From Nocardioides xinjiangensis (GTDB lineage: Bacteria; Actinomycetota; Actinomycetes; Propionibacteriales; Nocardioidaceae): a stretch of 64,000 bases of DNA. Below the pieces are notes generated by a model, which saw only the letters and a program-made list of their open reading frames with translations, was not told the DNA's origin and made no database searches. Of the stretch, positions 8,754-17,817 are shown piece after piece (position 1 is the first letter of the stretch; every line of letters begins with the position of its first letter). The position numbers were made by a program, and so were the translations under genes. The stretch is from contig NZ_JAFMSY010000003.1 in assembly GCF_017916455.1 (NCBI RefSeq), forward strand, positions 248,001-312,000, given 5' to 3'.

Positions 8754-11021
8754 GTGCCTGACCTGCGCGCGGTCGTGCTGGGCGCCGGCGCCTGGGCCGG
8801 TGCCTTGCTGGTGCTGCTGCTCCCGGGGCGGGTGGCCCTGGGCGCGGTCCTCGCACTGGCAGCCGTCGCCGGCGTCCTCGTCGTACGTCGCCGCCTGGCA
8901 GCCGGCTGGCTGGGGCCCGTCGCCGCCCTCGTCGCGGTGGCCGGCGTGGCCGCCCTCCAGCAGGCGGTGATCGCCACCTCGCCGCTGACCGGGCTCGCCG
9001 AGCAGGAGGCGGTCGTGACGCTGCGGCTCGAGCTCACCTCCGACGTACGCGTCGTCGCCGGGCGCCACGGCGACCTCCACGTCGTGCGGGCGCAGGCCTC
9101 CCGCGTCCACGGCCGGGGCGGCACGTGGCTGCTCGACGCGCCGGTCGTCGTGCTGACCGACGCCGCGTGGCCGCGGCTGCCCCTCGGCACCTCGCTGGAC
9201 GCCACCGCCCGGCTGGTGCCCGCGGACGGCGACGTGGCGGCGCTCGTCCGGCCCACGGGCGAGCCCCGGGTCGTGGCGCCACCGGACCCGTGGTGGGACG
9301 CCGCCGCAGCGGTGCGCCGCTCCGTGCGAGCCGCTGTGGCCGGGCGGGACGCCGACGCCCGCGAGCTGGTGCCGGCGCTCGTGGTCGGCGACGACGGCGG
9401 CCTCGACGCCCGCCTGGCCGACGACTTCCGCACGACCGGCCTCACCCACCTCCTCGCCGTGAGCGGCACCAACCTCACGCTGGTCGTGGGGTCCCTTCTG
9501 GTGCTCGGCCGGTGGCTCGGCGTGCGCGGACGCTGGCTCCACCTGCTGGGGGCGATCGGCATCGCGGGCTTCGTCCTGACCGCGCGGGCAGAGCCGAGCG
9601 TCGTGCGCGCCGCGGCGATGGGCACCGTGGCGCTGGTCGGCATGGGCAGCAACGGCAGGTCCCGCGGCGTCCGCGGCCTGGGAGTGGCGGTCCTCGGCCT
9701 CCTGCTGGTGTGGCCGCGGCTGGCCGTGACGGCCGGCTTCGCGCTGTCGGTGCTGGCGACGGCCGGGATCCTGCTGCTCGCACCGGTCTGGCGCGACGCG
9801 CTGATGCGCTGGACGCCGCGCTGGGTGGCCGAGGCGGTCTCGGTGCCGCTGGCGGCGCAGGTCGCCTGCACGCCGGTCGTGGCCGCCCTCTCCGGCCAGG
9901 TCAGCCTCGTCGCGGTGGGCGCCAACCTGCTGGCCGCGCCGGCCGTCGCTCCGGCGACCGTGCTCGGTCTGGCCGGCGGGCTGCTCGGCCTGCTCTGGTC
10001 GCCCCTGGGGGTCGCCGTCGCGGCACCGGCCGCGTGGTCCGCGGGGTGGATCATCGCCGTCGCGCGCCGGGGTGCCGACGTGCCGACGGCGGCGGTCGAC
10101 TGGGGCACCGGTCCCGTCCCGCTCGCCGTGCTCACCCTGCTGTGCGTCGCTGCTGTGCCGCTGGCCCCGCGGTTGCTCGGGCGGCCCGGGTCGACCCTGG
10201 CCTGCACGGGCCTGCTCGTGGTGGCGATGCTCGTGCGGCTGCCGACGCCGGGCTGGCCTCCGGACGGCTGGGTGCTGGCGATGTGCGACGTCGGCCAGGG
10301 CGACGGGATCGCCCTGCGCGCCGGCCCCGGTCAGGCGGTGGTCGTCGACGCGGGTCCCGAGCCCGCGGCGATGGACGCGTGCCTCGACCGGCTCGGGATC
10401 ACCTCCGTGCCGCTGCTGGTGCTGACGCACTTCCACGCCGACCACGTGGGCGGGGTCGCCGGCGTCGCGGACGGGCGTGAGGTCGGTGCCATCGAGGCGA
10501 CGGGCCTCGTCGAGCCGGCGGCCGGTGCCCGGGGCGTCGAGTCGGTAGCCGGCCGCGTCCCTGCGCAGGCGGCGTACGGGCTCACCCGCACGGTCGGCGA
10601 GGTCACCCTCCAGACGGTGTGGCCCCGCCCCGGCGAAAGTGGGGTCGACCCGAGCGAGAGCGCGGCCAACAACGCGAGTGTCGTGCTCGTCGCCGAGGTG
10701 GGGGGCGTGCGCGTCCTGCTGACCGGCGACGTCGAGCCGTCCGCGCAGGCCGCTCTCGCCCGCGACCTGTCCGACCTCCGGGTGGACGTGCTCAAGGTGC
10801 CGCACCACGGCAGCCGGCACCAGGACACCGACTGGCTCGGCTCGCTCGGGGCGCGGCTAGCACTGGTGTCGGTCGGGGAGGAGAACGACTACGGCCACCC
10901 GGCGCCGGACCTGCTGTCCTCCCTCTCCTCCGCCGGGATGCGGGTGTGGCGCACCGACCTCTCCGGCGACGTGGCCGTCGTCGCGCGCGACGAGGGACTC
11001 GGTGTCGTCGCTCGCGGATAG
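8754..11021 (+). CDS. comEC: ComEC/Rec2 family DNA uptake channel protein
   Basis: About 755 residues. The first third is hydrophobic helices interrupted by a soluble OB-like region. The Competence domain follows, with TGLTHLLAVSGTNLTLVVG near 230 and many membrane segments to about 480. The C-terminal metallo-beta-lactamase-like domain carries DVGQGDGIALRAG, HFHADHVGGVAGV and KVPHHGSRHQD, so its metal-binding histidines are intact. ComEC forms the inner-membrane channel for single-stranded DNA. The frame is open upstream, but the GTG at 8754 (VPDLRAVVLGAG) fits best because it starts just after comEA. An alternative start cannot be excluded. Confidence 0.9.
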   Translation: MPDLRAVVLGAGAWAGALLVLLLPGRVALGAVLALAAVAGVLVVRRRLAAGWLGPVAALVAVAGVAALQQAVIATSPLTGLAEQEAVVTLRLELTSDVRVVAGRHGDLHVVRAQASRVHGRGGTWLLDAPVVVLTDAAWPRLPLGTSLDATARLVPADGDVAALVRPTGEPRVVAPPDPWWDAAAAVRRSVRAAVAGRDADARELVPALVVGDDGGLDARLADDFRTTGLTHLLAVSGTNLTLVVGSLLVLGRWLGVRGRWLHLLGAIGIAGFVLTARAEPSVVRAAAMGTVALVGMGSNGRSRGVRGLGVAVLGLLLVWPRLAVTAGFALSVLATAGILLLAPVWRDALMRWTPRWVAEAVSVPLAAQVACTPVVAALSGQVSLVAVGANLLAAPAVAPATVLGLAGGLLGLLWSPLGVAVAAPAAWSAGWIIAVARRGADVPTAAVDWGTGPVPLAVLTLLCVAAVPLAPRLLGRPGSTLACTGLLVVAMLVRLPTPGWPPDGWVLAMCDVGQGDGIALRAGPGQAVVVDAGPEPAAMDACLDRLGITSVPLLVLTHFHADHVGGVAGVADGREVGAIEATGLVEPAAGARGVESVAGRVPAQAAYGLTRTVGEVTLQTVWPRPGESGVDPSESAANNASVVLVAEVGGVRVLLTGDVEPSAQAALARDLSDLRVDVLKVPHHGSRHQDTDWLGSLGARLALVSVGEENDYGHPAPDLLSSLSSAGMRVWRTDLSGDVAVVARDEGLGVVARG

Positions 11022-11033
11022 AGTTGCCGCACC

Positions 11034-12020
11034 ATGGCACGCACCCCCTCCGCCGCGCAGGTCCTCGGCCACGTCGTCCTCGTGACGGGCAAGGAGGAGT
11101 TCCTCTCCGCGCGCACCGTCGCGTCGGTGCGCGAGGCCGTGCGCGCCCACGACGCCGAGGCGGAGCTCGCCGAGACGATGGCCTCCGAGCTCACCCTCGC
11201 CTCGCTCGGCGAGATGTCCGCACCGTCGCTGTTCTCCTCGGTGCGGTGCGTGGTCGTGCGGGGGCTCGAGGACCTCCCCGACGAGTCGGTCGACGGCCTG
11301 CTGGGCTACTGCGCAGCGCCGGCCGACGACGTCGCGCTGGTGCTCGTGCACTCAGGAGGGCAGAAGGGCAGCGGCGTGCTGACCAAGCTGCGCAAGCTGC
11401 CGCGGGTGACGGAGGCGAGGTCCGAGGAGGTACGGCCCAGCGAGATGGCGGCCTTCGTGACCTCGGAGGTCGCCTCGCACGGCGCCAGGATCGTGCCCGA
11501 CGCCGCCGCCTTCCTCGTCCAGGCCGTCGGCAACGACCTGCGCTCGCTGGCGGCTGCGGCCGACCAGCTCACCAGCGACTTCCACGGCGAGCAGCTGACG
11601 GTCGACAAGGTGCAGCGATACTTCGGCGGCCGTGCAGAGGCGAAGTCCTTCACCGTCGCCGACGCGGCCTTCGCCGGCAAGCGCGCGGTGGCGCTCGAGG
11701 AGCTGCGCTGGGCGCTCGACTCGGGCACCGCTCCCGTGCTGGTCACCTCGGCGATGGCGGCCTCGGCCCGCAGCCTCGCGCGCTACCTCGGTGCCCCCCG
11801 CGGAGCGCGCGACGCCGACCTCGCCCGCGACCTCGGCGTGCCGCCGTGGAAGGTCCGCACCGTGCGGGACCAGTCCCGCTCGTGGAGCCCGGAGGGCATC
11901 GCCGCGGCGGTGCGCGCCGTCGCCGTCGCCGACGCCGACGTCAAGGGTCAGGCGCACGACGCGTCGTACACCCTCGAGCGGCTCGTGCTCACCGTCGCCG
12001 GCCTGCGCGACTCCCGCTGA
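11034..12020 (+). CDS. holA: DNA polymerase III delta subunit
   Basis: A 328-residue clamp-loader subunit that opens the beta clamp during replication. Recognisable features are the N-terminal HVVLVTGKEEFLSARTV, the central VVRGLEDLPDESVDGLLGYC and VLVHSGGQKGSGVLTKLRKL, and FLVQAVGNDLRSLAAAADQL in the lid region. The C-terminal collar has APVLVTSAMAASARSLARY and WKVRTVRDQSRSW. Length and order match actinobacterial HolA. It follows comEC by 12 nt in the usual comEA-comEC-holA order and converges on rpsT. Confidence 0.93.
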   Translation: MARTPSAAQVLGHVVLVTGKEEFLSARTVASVREAVRAHDAEAELAETMASELTLASLGEMSAPSLFSSVRCVVVRGLEDLPDESVDGLLGYCAAPADDVALVLVHSGGQKGSGVLTKLRKLPRVTEARSEEVRPSEMAAFVTSEVASHGARIVPDAAAFLVQAVGNDLRSLAAAADQLTSDFHGEQLTVDKVQRYFGGRAEAKSFTVADAAFAGKRAVALEELRWALDSGTAPVLVTSAMAASARSLARYLGAPRGARDADLARDLGVPPWKVRTVRDQSRSWSPEGIAAAVRAVAVADADVKGQAHDASYTLERLVLTVAGLRDSR

Positions 12021-12062
12021 GGGCGGCGCCGACGCCCGGGGGTGACGCCCCGGAAATGCGAA

Positions 12063-12086
12063 ACACCCGCCACGAGGGGCGGGTGT
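12063..12086 (-). terminator. Hairpin between holA and rpsT
   Basis: ACACCCGCC (12063-12071) and GGCGGGTGT (12078-12086) pair perfectly over a 6-nt loop. On the minus strand it is followed by TTTCGCATTT, a weak T-rich tail, so it probably ends rpsT and may also serve holA. Confidence 0.7.
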
Positions 12087-12105
12087 CCGACGAGGAGGGC
12101 CTGCG

Positions 12106-12366
12106 TCAGAGCGCGGCGGCCTTCTTGGCGATCGACGACTTGCGGTTGGCGGCCTGGTTGGCGTGAATGACGCCCTTGGAGGCGGCCTTGTCGAGGGCCT
12201 TCATGGCGTCGCGACCGGCGGCGACGGCCGCGTCCTTGTCGCCCGCCTCGGCCAGCTCGCGGAACTTGCGAACGGCGGTCTTCAGGCGCGACTTCACGGC
12301 CTGGTTGCGCTGGCGGCGCACCTCGTTCTGCTTGTTGCGCTTGATCTGGGACTTGATGTTCGCCAC
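12106..12366 (-). CDS. rpsT: 30S ribosomal protein S20
   Basis: An 86-residue basic ribosomal protein that binds 16S rRNA in the small subunit. The sequence [20 protein letters not shown] at the N terminus and [19 protein letters not shown] near the C terminus is diagnostic. The frame is open to 12432, but the GTG at 12366 gives the canonical N terminus and has GAGGA upstream. It is transcribed towards holA, which is common in actinobacteria. Confidence 0.97.
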   Translation of the reverse strand: MANIKSQIKRNKQNEVRRQRNQAVKSRLKTAVRKFRELAEAGDKDAAVAAGRDAMKALDKAASKGVIHANQAANRKSSIAKKAAAL

Positions 12367-12483
12367 GTGGTGATCCTCGGATGTCAGAGCTGGTCTGGAA
12401 TGGAAGTCTCGTGCCTGTCGGCTGCCTGGCAACCCCCCAGCCGAGAGGAGCGTGGGGGTCGGGTGCCGGACATGCAGGGAGAA

Positions 12484-12513
12484 ACACTACCGGCAGGGCG
12501 CGTACCCGCCCAA
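12484..12513 (-). promoter_or_regulatory. Candidate rpsT promoter
   Basis: On the minus strand, TTGGGC (12508-12513), an 18-bp spacer and TAGTGT (12484-12489) resemble a sigma-A promoter. This would leave an untranslated leader of about 110 nt before the rpsT GTG. Confidence 0.4.
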
Positions 12514-12563
12514 ATCGCGCAGGCGGAGGTGCGCCGTGCAGGCCATCGGGCCCGGCGAGCGTC

Positions 12564-12734
12564 TCACCCACCGCCCGGGACCGGGCGGCCGGTGCGGCGC
12601 GCGACGGCACCCAGCATGCGTCGTGACTCGGTGATCCGGAAGTCCTCGAGCCTCGGCAGGTTCACGTCGACCGCCACGACGGACGGCACGGCCAGGTGCG
12701 CGCCGAAGCCGGCGAGGAAGGCGGTGACGACCAC
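12564..12734 (-). CDS. Unrecognised small open frame after the phosphotransferase gene
   Basis: A minus-strand frame of 56 codons from a GTG, reading VVVTAFLAGFGAHLAVPSVV and later RITESRRMLGAVARRTG. Nearly every codon ends in G or C, as in real genes here, and the open frame continues upstream without another good start. No family is recognised. It could be a small protein, the tail of a gene whose start was lost, or chance. It lies 35 bp downstream of the phosphotransferase stop on the same strand. Confidence 0.3.
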   Translation of the reverse strand: MVVTAFLAGFGAHLAVPSVVAVDVNLPRLEDFRITESRRMLGAVARRTGRPVPGGG

Positions 12735-12768
12735 GTCCCCTGCCTCCAGCAGCGGCGGCGACGTGGGG

Positions 12769-13728
12769 TCACGACCACCCGCGCCGCTCGGCGAGCCAGT
12801 CCCAGCACACCTCGCCCTGCCAGCGCTGGTGGTCGCGCAGGTGCGGGGACGTGGGCGGCACGGGCAGCTCGCACTGGGTGAGGAAGTAGCCGACGTAGAG
12901 CGCCAGGTTGATGTCGAAGGCCTCGGGGTCGACGTGCCGCAGGAGGCGGCGCGAGGCGATCACGGCGTCGACGTCGATGCCCTCGCCGCGGGGTCCGATG
13001 AGGGCGGCGAAGGAGTCGAACCACGCGGCGCCGCGGACCGGCCAGTTCCAGTCGCAGACCAGGGCGCGACCGTCGGCGTCGATGATGACGTTGTCGGAGC
13101 GGATGTCGGTGTGGACGAGCGTCTCGCCGCCCACGACGTCGGCGTAGCGCAGGGCCAGTGCCTCGGCCTCGGCGAGGCGGGCCGGGCCCAGGTCGGTGCG
13201 GCGCTCCCGCAGGGCGGTCCAGCCGGCGACCAGCGGGGCGAAGTCCGCCTCGGCCGTGTCCAGCGCGAGCTCCCCCGGGGGCGGGGTGAGCGCGTCGGCC
13301 GCGACCTCTAGGGAGTCCAGGAGCGCGTCGAGGTCGGCCGCGCGCCACGGCCGGTGCGGCGCGCGCCCGGCGACGTACTCGATGCCCAGCACCACCCAGT
13401 CGTCGTCGAGGTGCCACAGCAGCCGCGGGGCCGGGACCCCGGCCGGCAGGGCGGCGAGCTTGCGCGCCTCCTCGCGGTAGGAGTCCGCGAACATGCGCTG
13501 CGCCTTCACCGACGCCGCCTTCACGAAGTGGCGCGAGCCGTCCTCGCACACCAGCACCGAGGCGAAGCCGGGCGTGAAGCCGGTGGTCTGCGAGGTGGCG
13601 GACGCGACGGGGGAGCCGCACCGTCGCTCGATGTACGCCCGGAGGTGCGGCGGCAGGAAGCCCCACTCCAGGCGCCGGGCCGTCCTCCCGTGCGGGGCGG
13701 GATAGGGGGCGAGGGGCGCGCGGGACAT
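12769..13728 (-). CDS. Aminoglycoside phosphotransferase (APH) fold protein
   Basis: A 319-residue kinase-fold protein. The catalytic loop reads LVHTDIRSDNVII, a variant of the usual HGDxxxxN with Asp and Asn kept, and the metal-binding Asp is in ALVCDWNWPVRG. The N lobe contains FVKAASVKAQRMFADSYREEARKLAAL, with a candidate ATP-binding Lys and Glu. The substrate is unknown; such proteins often phosphorylate small molecules rather than giving resistance. The ATG at 13728 has AAGGA upstream. It is divergent from the GNAT gene with 83 bp between them. Confidence 0.8.
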   Translation of the reverse strand: MSRAPLAPYPAPHGRTARRLEWGFLPPHLRAYIERRCGSPVASATSQTTGFTPGFASVLVCEDGSRHFVKAASVKAQRMFADSYREEARKLAALPAGVPAPRLLWHLDDDWVVLGIEYVAGRAPHRPWRAADLDALLDSLEVAADALTPPPGELALDTAEADFAPLVAGWTALRERRTDLGPARLAEAEALALRYADVVGGETLVHTDIRSDNVIIDADGRALVCDWNWPVRGAAWFDSFAALIGPRGEGIDVDAVIASRRLLRHVDPEAFDINLALYVGYFLTQCELPVPPTSPHLRDHQRWQGEVCWDWLAERRGWS

Positions 13729-13811
13729 GGCGGCATCCTTCCCCACCCGGCGGCGCGCCACGAGCCGATATCCGCTGGCACCGCCTCGGACGTTCCCGCG
13801 AGACTGGTGCC

Positions 13812-14342
13812 GTGCCCGATCTCGTCCTGCCGACCACGTCGGTCCACCGGTCCTTCCTCGCGGCGATGGACGAGTTCGTCGCGGAGGGCGCCGAGCACAC
13901 CCAGACCGCGGCGTGGATCGAGCGACATGCGCCGAGGTGGGAGGAGCCGCAGGCGTTCGCGGCCTTCGTCGAGGCGGTTCGGGCCGACGCCCTGCCCGCA
14001 ACGCCGCGGCCCGAGCGGCACGTGCCGTGCACGACGCTGTGGTGGGTGGACGGCGATGACTACCTGGGCCGCCTCGCCATCCGGCACGTGCTCAACGACT
14101 TCCTGCTCGAGGTGGGCGGGCACATCGGCTACGACGTACGTCCGTCGCGACGGCGCGAGGGACATGCCACCGCCATGCTGCGGCAGGCCCTGCCCTGGGC
14201 GTCCGGGCTGGGCGTCGACCCGGCCCTGGTGACCTGCGACGTGGACAACCACGGCTCGATCCGGGTCATCGAGGCCGCGGGCGGCGAGCTGGAGGACGTG
14301 CGGGGGGCCAAGCGGCGGTACTGGGTGCCCACCTCGGGGTAG
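13812..14342 (+). CDS. GNAT family N-acetyltransferase
   Basis: A 176-residue acetyl-CoA-dependent acetyltransferase. The acetyl-CoA-binding motif A is GYDVRPSRRREGHATAMLRQAL near 117-138, followed by LVTCDVDNHGSIRVIEAAGG, the motif B region. TTLWWVDGDDYLGRLAIRH is the central strand pair. It resembles predicted GNATs of the COG3981 type; the acceptor is unknown. The GTG start has GAGACT 6 nt upstream. Its TAG stop (14340-14342) lies inside the left arm of repeat copy 2, so the repeat supplies the end of this gene. Confidence 0.85.
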   Translation: MPDLVLPTTSVHRSFLAAMDEFVAEGAEHTQTAAWIERHAPRWEEPQAFAAFVEAVRADALPATPRPERHVPCTTLWWVDGDDYLGRLAIRHVLNDFLLEVGGHIGYDVRPSRRREGHATAMLRQALPWASGLGVDPALVTCDVDNHGSIRVIEAAGGELEDVRGAKRRYWVPTSG

Positions 14343-14400
14343 TCCACCGGGTTCTGGTCGTCCCGCGGGCGGTCCGGCAGCCACTTCCCGGTGGACTACC
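14338..14400 (-). repeat. 63-bp palindromic repeat, copy 2
   Basis: Perfect 13-bp arms lie at 14338-14350 and 14388-14400 around 37 bp. Read on the minus strand, the core starts GAAGTGGCTG and ends GGACGACCAGAAC, matching copies 1 and 3 in orientation. It lies between the convergent GNAT and EamA genes and contains the GNAT stop codon. Confidence 0.85.
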
Positions 14401-14409
14401 GAGGGGCGG

Positions 14410-14455
14410 GCGTCAGGCGGGCGGGCGTCAGGCGGGCGGGTGGGCGTCAGGCGGG
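14410..14455. repeat. Short direct repeat at the end of the EamA gene
   Basis: GCGTCAGGCGGG occurs at 14410-14421, 14425-14436 and 14444-14455. On the minus strand each unit contains TGA, and the last one provides the EamA stop codon. This looks like a slippage duplication of the gene end. Confidence 0.7.
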
Positions 14456-15352
14456 CGGGGGAGGGACCGGCGTACGACGGGTGCGCGTGGCCGCCCCGAC
14501 GCCGACCACCGCCACCACGAGGCCGACGAGCTGGACGGCCGACAGCGTCTCGTCGAGCAGCAGCCAGGCGAGCACCGCCGTCACCGGCGGGCTGAGGAAG
14601 AACAGGCTCGCCGCTGCGCCGGACCCGCCACGCAGCACGAGCAGCGAGAGCAGCACCAGCCCGAGGATCGAGTTCACGACCGCGAGGAAAAGGACCGCGA
14701 CGAGCGCCTCCCGGCCGTCCGTGACCGGCCAGGCGCCCTCGGTCGTCCAGCCCAGGACGAGCAGCGGGGGAGCGGACACCGCGAACTGGACCGCCGCCGA
14801 CCAGAGCAGGTCGGGCTGCGCGCCGATCCACCGCTGGCCGAGGGTGCCGAGGCTGAGCGTCAGCATGCTGAGGGAGCCGATGAGCACGGCGACCGGGCCG
14901 CCGGCGTGCCCGAGGTCTGCCCCCAGCACGAGCAGGACGCCGGCCACGCCGACCACGAAGCCGACCACCTGCAGCGGGGAGACCGCCTCACCGAGGAGCG
15001 CGGCCGCGAGGAGGGCGGTGAGCACCGGGCTGAGAGCGTGGAAGAGCGAGGCCAGCGTGGCCCCGAGCCCGAGGTCGAAGGCGACGTACATCAGGCCGAA
15101 CTGGAGCGCGTTCATCACCAGTCCCACGGCTGCCACGCGGCCGAGCGTGGCGCGGTCCATCCGGGTGGGCCGGCGCAGGGCGAGCGCGAGGCCGGTCGCG
15201 AGCAGCGCGGCGAGGACGAAGCGCCACGCGAGCACCGAGACGGGCGCTGCGGCATGGACGGCCGCCGGACCCGAGATGTAGCCGGAGGACCACACGAGCA
15301 CGAAGGCCGCCGCCGGGAGGAGGGGGAGTCCCGGACTCGTCCTCGGCGCCAC
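14447..15352 (-). CDS. EamA/DMT family transporter
   Basis: A 301-residue membrane protein with ten predicted hydrophobic segments arranged as two EamA repeats. The first starts at PAAAFVLVWSSGYISGP and ends around VVGFVVGVAGVLLVLGADL; the second ends with LLLDETLSAVQLVGLVVAVVGVG. Length and the LLGEAVSP / LLDETLS positions fit metabolite exporters of the drug/metabolite superfamily. The substrate is unknown. The gene end lies in a short direct repeat with several in-register TGA codons. It is divergent from lepA. Confidence 0.85.
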   Translation of the reverse strand: MAPRTSPGLPLLPAAAFVLVWSSGYISGPAAVHAAAPVSVLAWRFVLAALLATGLALALRRPTRMDRATLGRVAAVGLVMNALQFGLMYVAFDLGLGATLASLFHALSPVLTALLAAALLGEAVSPLQVVGFVVGVAGVLLVLGADLGHAGGPVAVLIGSLSMLTLSLGTLGQRWIGAQPDLLWSAAVQFAVSAPPLLVLGWTTEGAWPVTDGREALVAVLFLAVVNSILGLVLLSLLVLRGGSGAAASLFFLSPPVTAVLAWLLLDETLSAVQLVGLVVAVVGVGAATRTRRTPVPPPPA

Positions 15353-15459
15353 GCGAGCACGCTAGCGTCCGCCCTCGCGCGGGCGCCCGCCGGTTCGGTG
15401 GGGCACGACCCGCGTGGAAGAATGACGCGATCCCGCCGTCGTACCCCTGAAAGCAGTCC

Positions 15460-17334
15460 GTGAGCCTCACAAACGCGCCGCAGCCTGGCTCGACCGACCC
15501 GTCGATCATCCGCAACTTCTGCATCATCGCGCACATCGACCACGGCAAGTCGACCCTGGCCGACCGGATGCTGCAGCTGACCGGGGTGGTCGACGAGCGG
15601 GCGGCGCGCGCGCAGTACCTCGACCGGATGGACATCGAGCGGGAGCGCGGCATCACCATCAAGTCGCAGGCCGTGCGGATGCCGTGGACGGTCGAGGCCG
15701 GCAACGCCGCGGGCGCCGAGCCGGGGACCTACGTCCTCAACATGATCGACACCCCCGGCCACGTGGACTTCACCTACGAGGTCTCGCGCAGCCTCGAGGC
15801 GTGCGAGGCCGCGATCCTGCTCGTCGACGCCGCCCAGGGCATCGAGGCGCAGACGCTGGCGAACCTCTACCTCGCGATGGCCGCGGACCTCCACATCATC
15901 CCGGTGCTCAACAAGATCGACCTGCCGAGCGCCAACGTGGAGAAGTACGCCGCCGAGCTCGCCGGCCTGGTCGGCTGCGAGCCCGAGGAGGTGCTGCTGA
16001 CCAGCGCCAAGACGGGCGTCGGCGTCCAGGCGCTCCTCGACGAGATCGTGCGGCAGACCCCGGCGCCGGTCGGCGACGCCACCAAGCCGGCCCGCGCGCT
16101 GATCTTCGACTCCGTCTACGACACCTACCGCGGCGTGGTCACCTACGTGCGCGTGGTCGACGGCAAGCTGAGCCACCGCGACCGGATCAAGATGATGTCG
16201 ACCAACGCGGTGCACGAGATGCTCGAGGTCGGGGTGATCAGCCCGGAGCCGGTGAAGGCCGGCGAGATCGGCGTCGGCGAGGTCGGCTACCTGATCACGG
16301 GCGTGAAGGACGTGCGCCAGTCACGGGTCGGCGACACGGTCACCTCCCAGCACCACGGCGCGACGGAGCCGCTCGGCGGCTACAAGCACCCGAACCCGAT
16401 GGTCTACGCCGGTCTCTACCCGATCGACGGCGACGACTACCCGACGCTGCGCGACGCCCTGGAGAAGCTCCAGCTCAACGACGCCGCGCTGACCTACGAG
16501 CCGGAGACGTCCGGCGCCCTGGGCTTCGGGTTCCGCTGCGGGTTCCTCGGCCTGCTCCACATGGAGATCACCCGCGACCGCCTCGAGCGCGAGTTCAACC
16601 TCGACCTCATCTCGACCGCGCCCAACGTGGTCTACGAGGTGGTCATGGACGACGGCACCCACCACGAGGTCACCAACCCCAGCGAGTACCCCGACGGCAA
16701 GGTCGCGGAGGTCCGTGAGCCGATCGTGAAGGCGACGATCCTCGCGCCGGCCGACTTCATCGGCACCATCATGGAGCTGTGCCAGCTCAAGCGCGGCAAC
16801 CTGCAGGGCATGGACTACCTCTCCGAGGACCGTGTCGAGATGCGCTACACCCTGCCGATGGGCGAGATCGTCTTCGACTTCTTCGACCAGCTGAAGTCGC
16901 GCACGAAGGGCTACGCCTCGCTCGACTACGAGCGCTCCGGCGACCAGGCCGCCGACCTGGTGAAGGTCGACATCCTGCTCCAGGGCGAGCCGGTCGACGC
17001 GTTCAGCGCGATCGTGCACCGCGAGGCCGCCTACTCCTACGGCGTGATGATGGCGTCGAAGCTCAAGGACCTCATCCCGCGCCAGCAGTTCGAGGTGCCC
17101 ATCCAGGCCGCGATCGGCGCCCGCGTGATCGCCCGCGAGACCATCCGCGCCATCCGCAAGGACGTGCTGGCCAAGTGCTACGGCGGTGACATCAGCCGCA
17201 AGCGGAAGCTGCTGGAGAAGCAGAAGGCGGGCAAGAAGCGGATGAAGAACATCGGCTCGGTCGAGGTGCCGCCGGAGGCGTTCGTCGCCGCGCTGTCCAC
17301 CACGCAGCCGGCGGAGAAGTCCGGCAAGAAGTAG
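15460..17334 (+). CDS. lepA: Elongation factor 4 (LepA), ribosome GTPase
   Basis: A 624-residue translational GTPase that acts on the ribosome during initiation and elongation under stress. G1 is AHIDHGKST at 24-32, G2 RGITIKSQ, G3 DTPGHVDF and G4 NKIDLP. EF-G-like domains II, III and V follow. The LepA-specific C-terminal domain includes [21 protein letters not shown] and [25 protein letters not shown]. The GTG at 15460 gives the expected N terminus. Its TAG stop overlaps the GTG start of the next gene. Confidence 0.97.
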   Translation: MSLTNAPQPGSTDPSIIRNFCIIAHIDHGKSTLADRMLQLTGVVDERAARAQYLDRMDIERERGITIKSQAVRMPWTVEAGNAAGAEPGTYVLNMIDTPGHVDFTYEVSRSLEACEAAILLVDAAQGIEAQTLANLYLAMAADLHIIPVLNKIDLPSANVEKYAAELAGLVGCEPEEVLLTSAKTGVGVQALLDEIVRQTPAPVGDATKPARALIFDSVYDTYRGVVTYVRVVDGKLSHRDRIKMMSTNAVHEMLEVGVISPEPVKAGEIGVGEVGYLITGVKDVRQSRVGDTVTSQHHGATEPLGGYKHPNPMVYAGLYPIDGDDYPTLRDALEKLQLNDAALTYEPETSGALGFGFRCGFLGLLHMEITRDRLEREFNLDLISTAPNVVYEVVMDDGTHHEVTNPSEYPDGKVAEVREPIVKATILAPADFIGTIMELCQLKRGNLQGMDYLSEDRVEMRYTLPMGEIVFDFFDQLKSRTKGYASLDYERSGDQAADLVKVDILLQGEPVDAFSAIVHREAAYSYGVMMASKLKDLIPRQQFEVPIQAAIGARVIARETIRAIRKDVLAKCYGGDISRKRKLLEKQKAGKKRMKNIGSVEVPPEAFVAALSTTQPAEKSGKK

Positions 17335-17774
17335 TGGACCGCGAGCTCGCACGCGCCGACGACCACAGCTGGCGGATCAGCCTGCTCGCGGTCGCCGCCG
17401 ACGGACCGCTGCCCGCCGCTCCGGGCCGCGCCCGGCTGCTCACCGTGGTCGACGGTCCGGTGCTCGGCCTCGAGGTCGACGGTCAGAGCGCGGTCGTGGA
17501 GCCGCACCGCCCGTACGCCGTCCCCGCCGACGCCGCGGTGGTGGCGTCGGTGCCGGAGGGCGCCGTGCGCGCGCTCGAGGTGGTCGTCGACCCGGCGGCC
17601 GTCTCGCCGTTCGTCACCGTCCTCGAGCTGGGCCGGTCGTCGACGCTCCCGCTGGCCGGCGACCAGGCGGCGTACGTCCTCACCGGCGGCGACGCCCGCA
17701 CCCTGGTTCGCGGCCCCGGCGAGGTCGCCGGGCGGTGCACCGTCGCCGTGGTCACCCTCGAGCCGATCGGCTGA
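17334..17774 (+). CDS. HutD/Ves family protein
   Basis: A 146-residue cupin-like protein. The line WRISLLAVAADGPLPAAPGRARLLTVVDGPVL matches the HutD/Ves pattern WxISxAxV-GPFSxFPGxxRxLTVLxG. HutD is linked to histidine use in pseudomonads but its biochemistry is unclear, and no hut genes are near. The GTG start overlaps the lepA TAG, which suggests translational coupling. The match rests on the N-terminal half. Confidence 0.65.
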   Translation: MDRELARADDHSWRISLLAVAADGPLPAAPGRARLLTVVDGPVLGLEVDGQSAVVEPHRPYAVPADAAVVASVPEGAVRALEVVVDPAAVSPFVTVLELGRSSTLPLAGDQAAYVLTGGDARTLVRGPGEVAGRCTVAVVTLEPIG

Positions 17775-17805
17775 CCGCACGCGTCCGTGCCCGCGGCGCG
17801 GAGCC

Positions 17806-17811
17806 TAGGCT
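17806..17811 (+). promoter_or_regulatory. -10 hexamer of the APH(6)-like gene (leaderless)
   Basis: TAGGCT ends 6 nt before the ATG at 17818. Confidence 0.5.
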
Positions 17812-17817
17812 CGGGGC

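Noticed and set aside
7902..10820. Long open frame on the minus strand (over 900 codons) opposite comEA-comEC
   Set aside because: It is Arg/His/Gln/Gly-rich without domains and lies opposite well-supported genes; this is a GC-bias shadow.
7915..11021. Evidence of natural competence from comEA-comEC
   Set aside because: These two genes are common in actinobacteria without shown competence, and no pilus or other late competence genes are in the window.
12769..13728. Antibiotic resistance calls for the two APH-fold genes (also 17818-18750)
   Set aside because: The fold shows kinase chemistry only; the substrates cannot be read, and neither has a mobile-element context.
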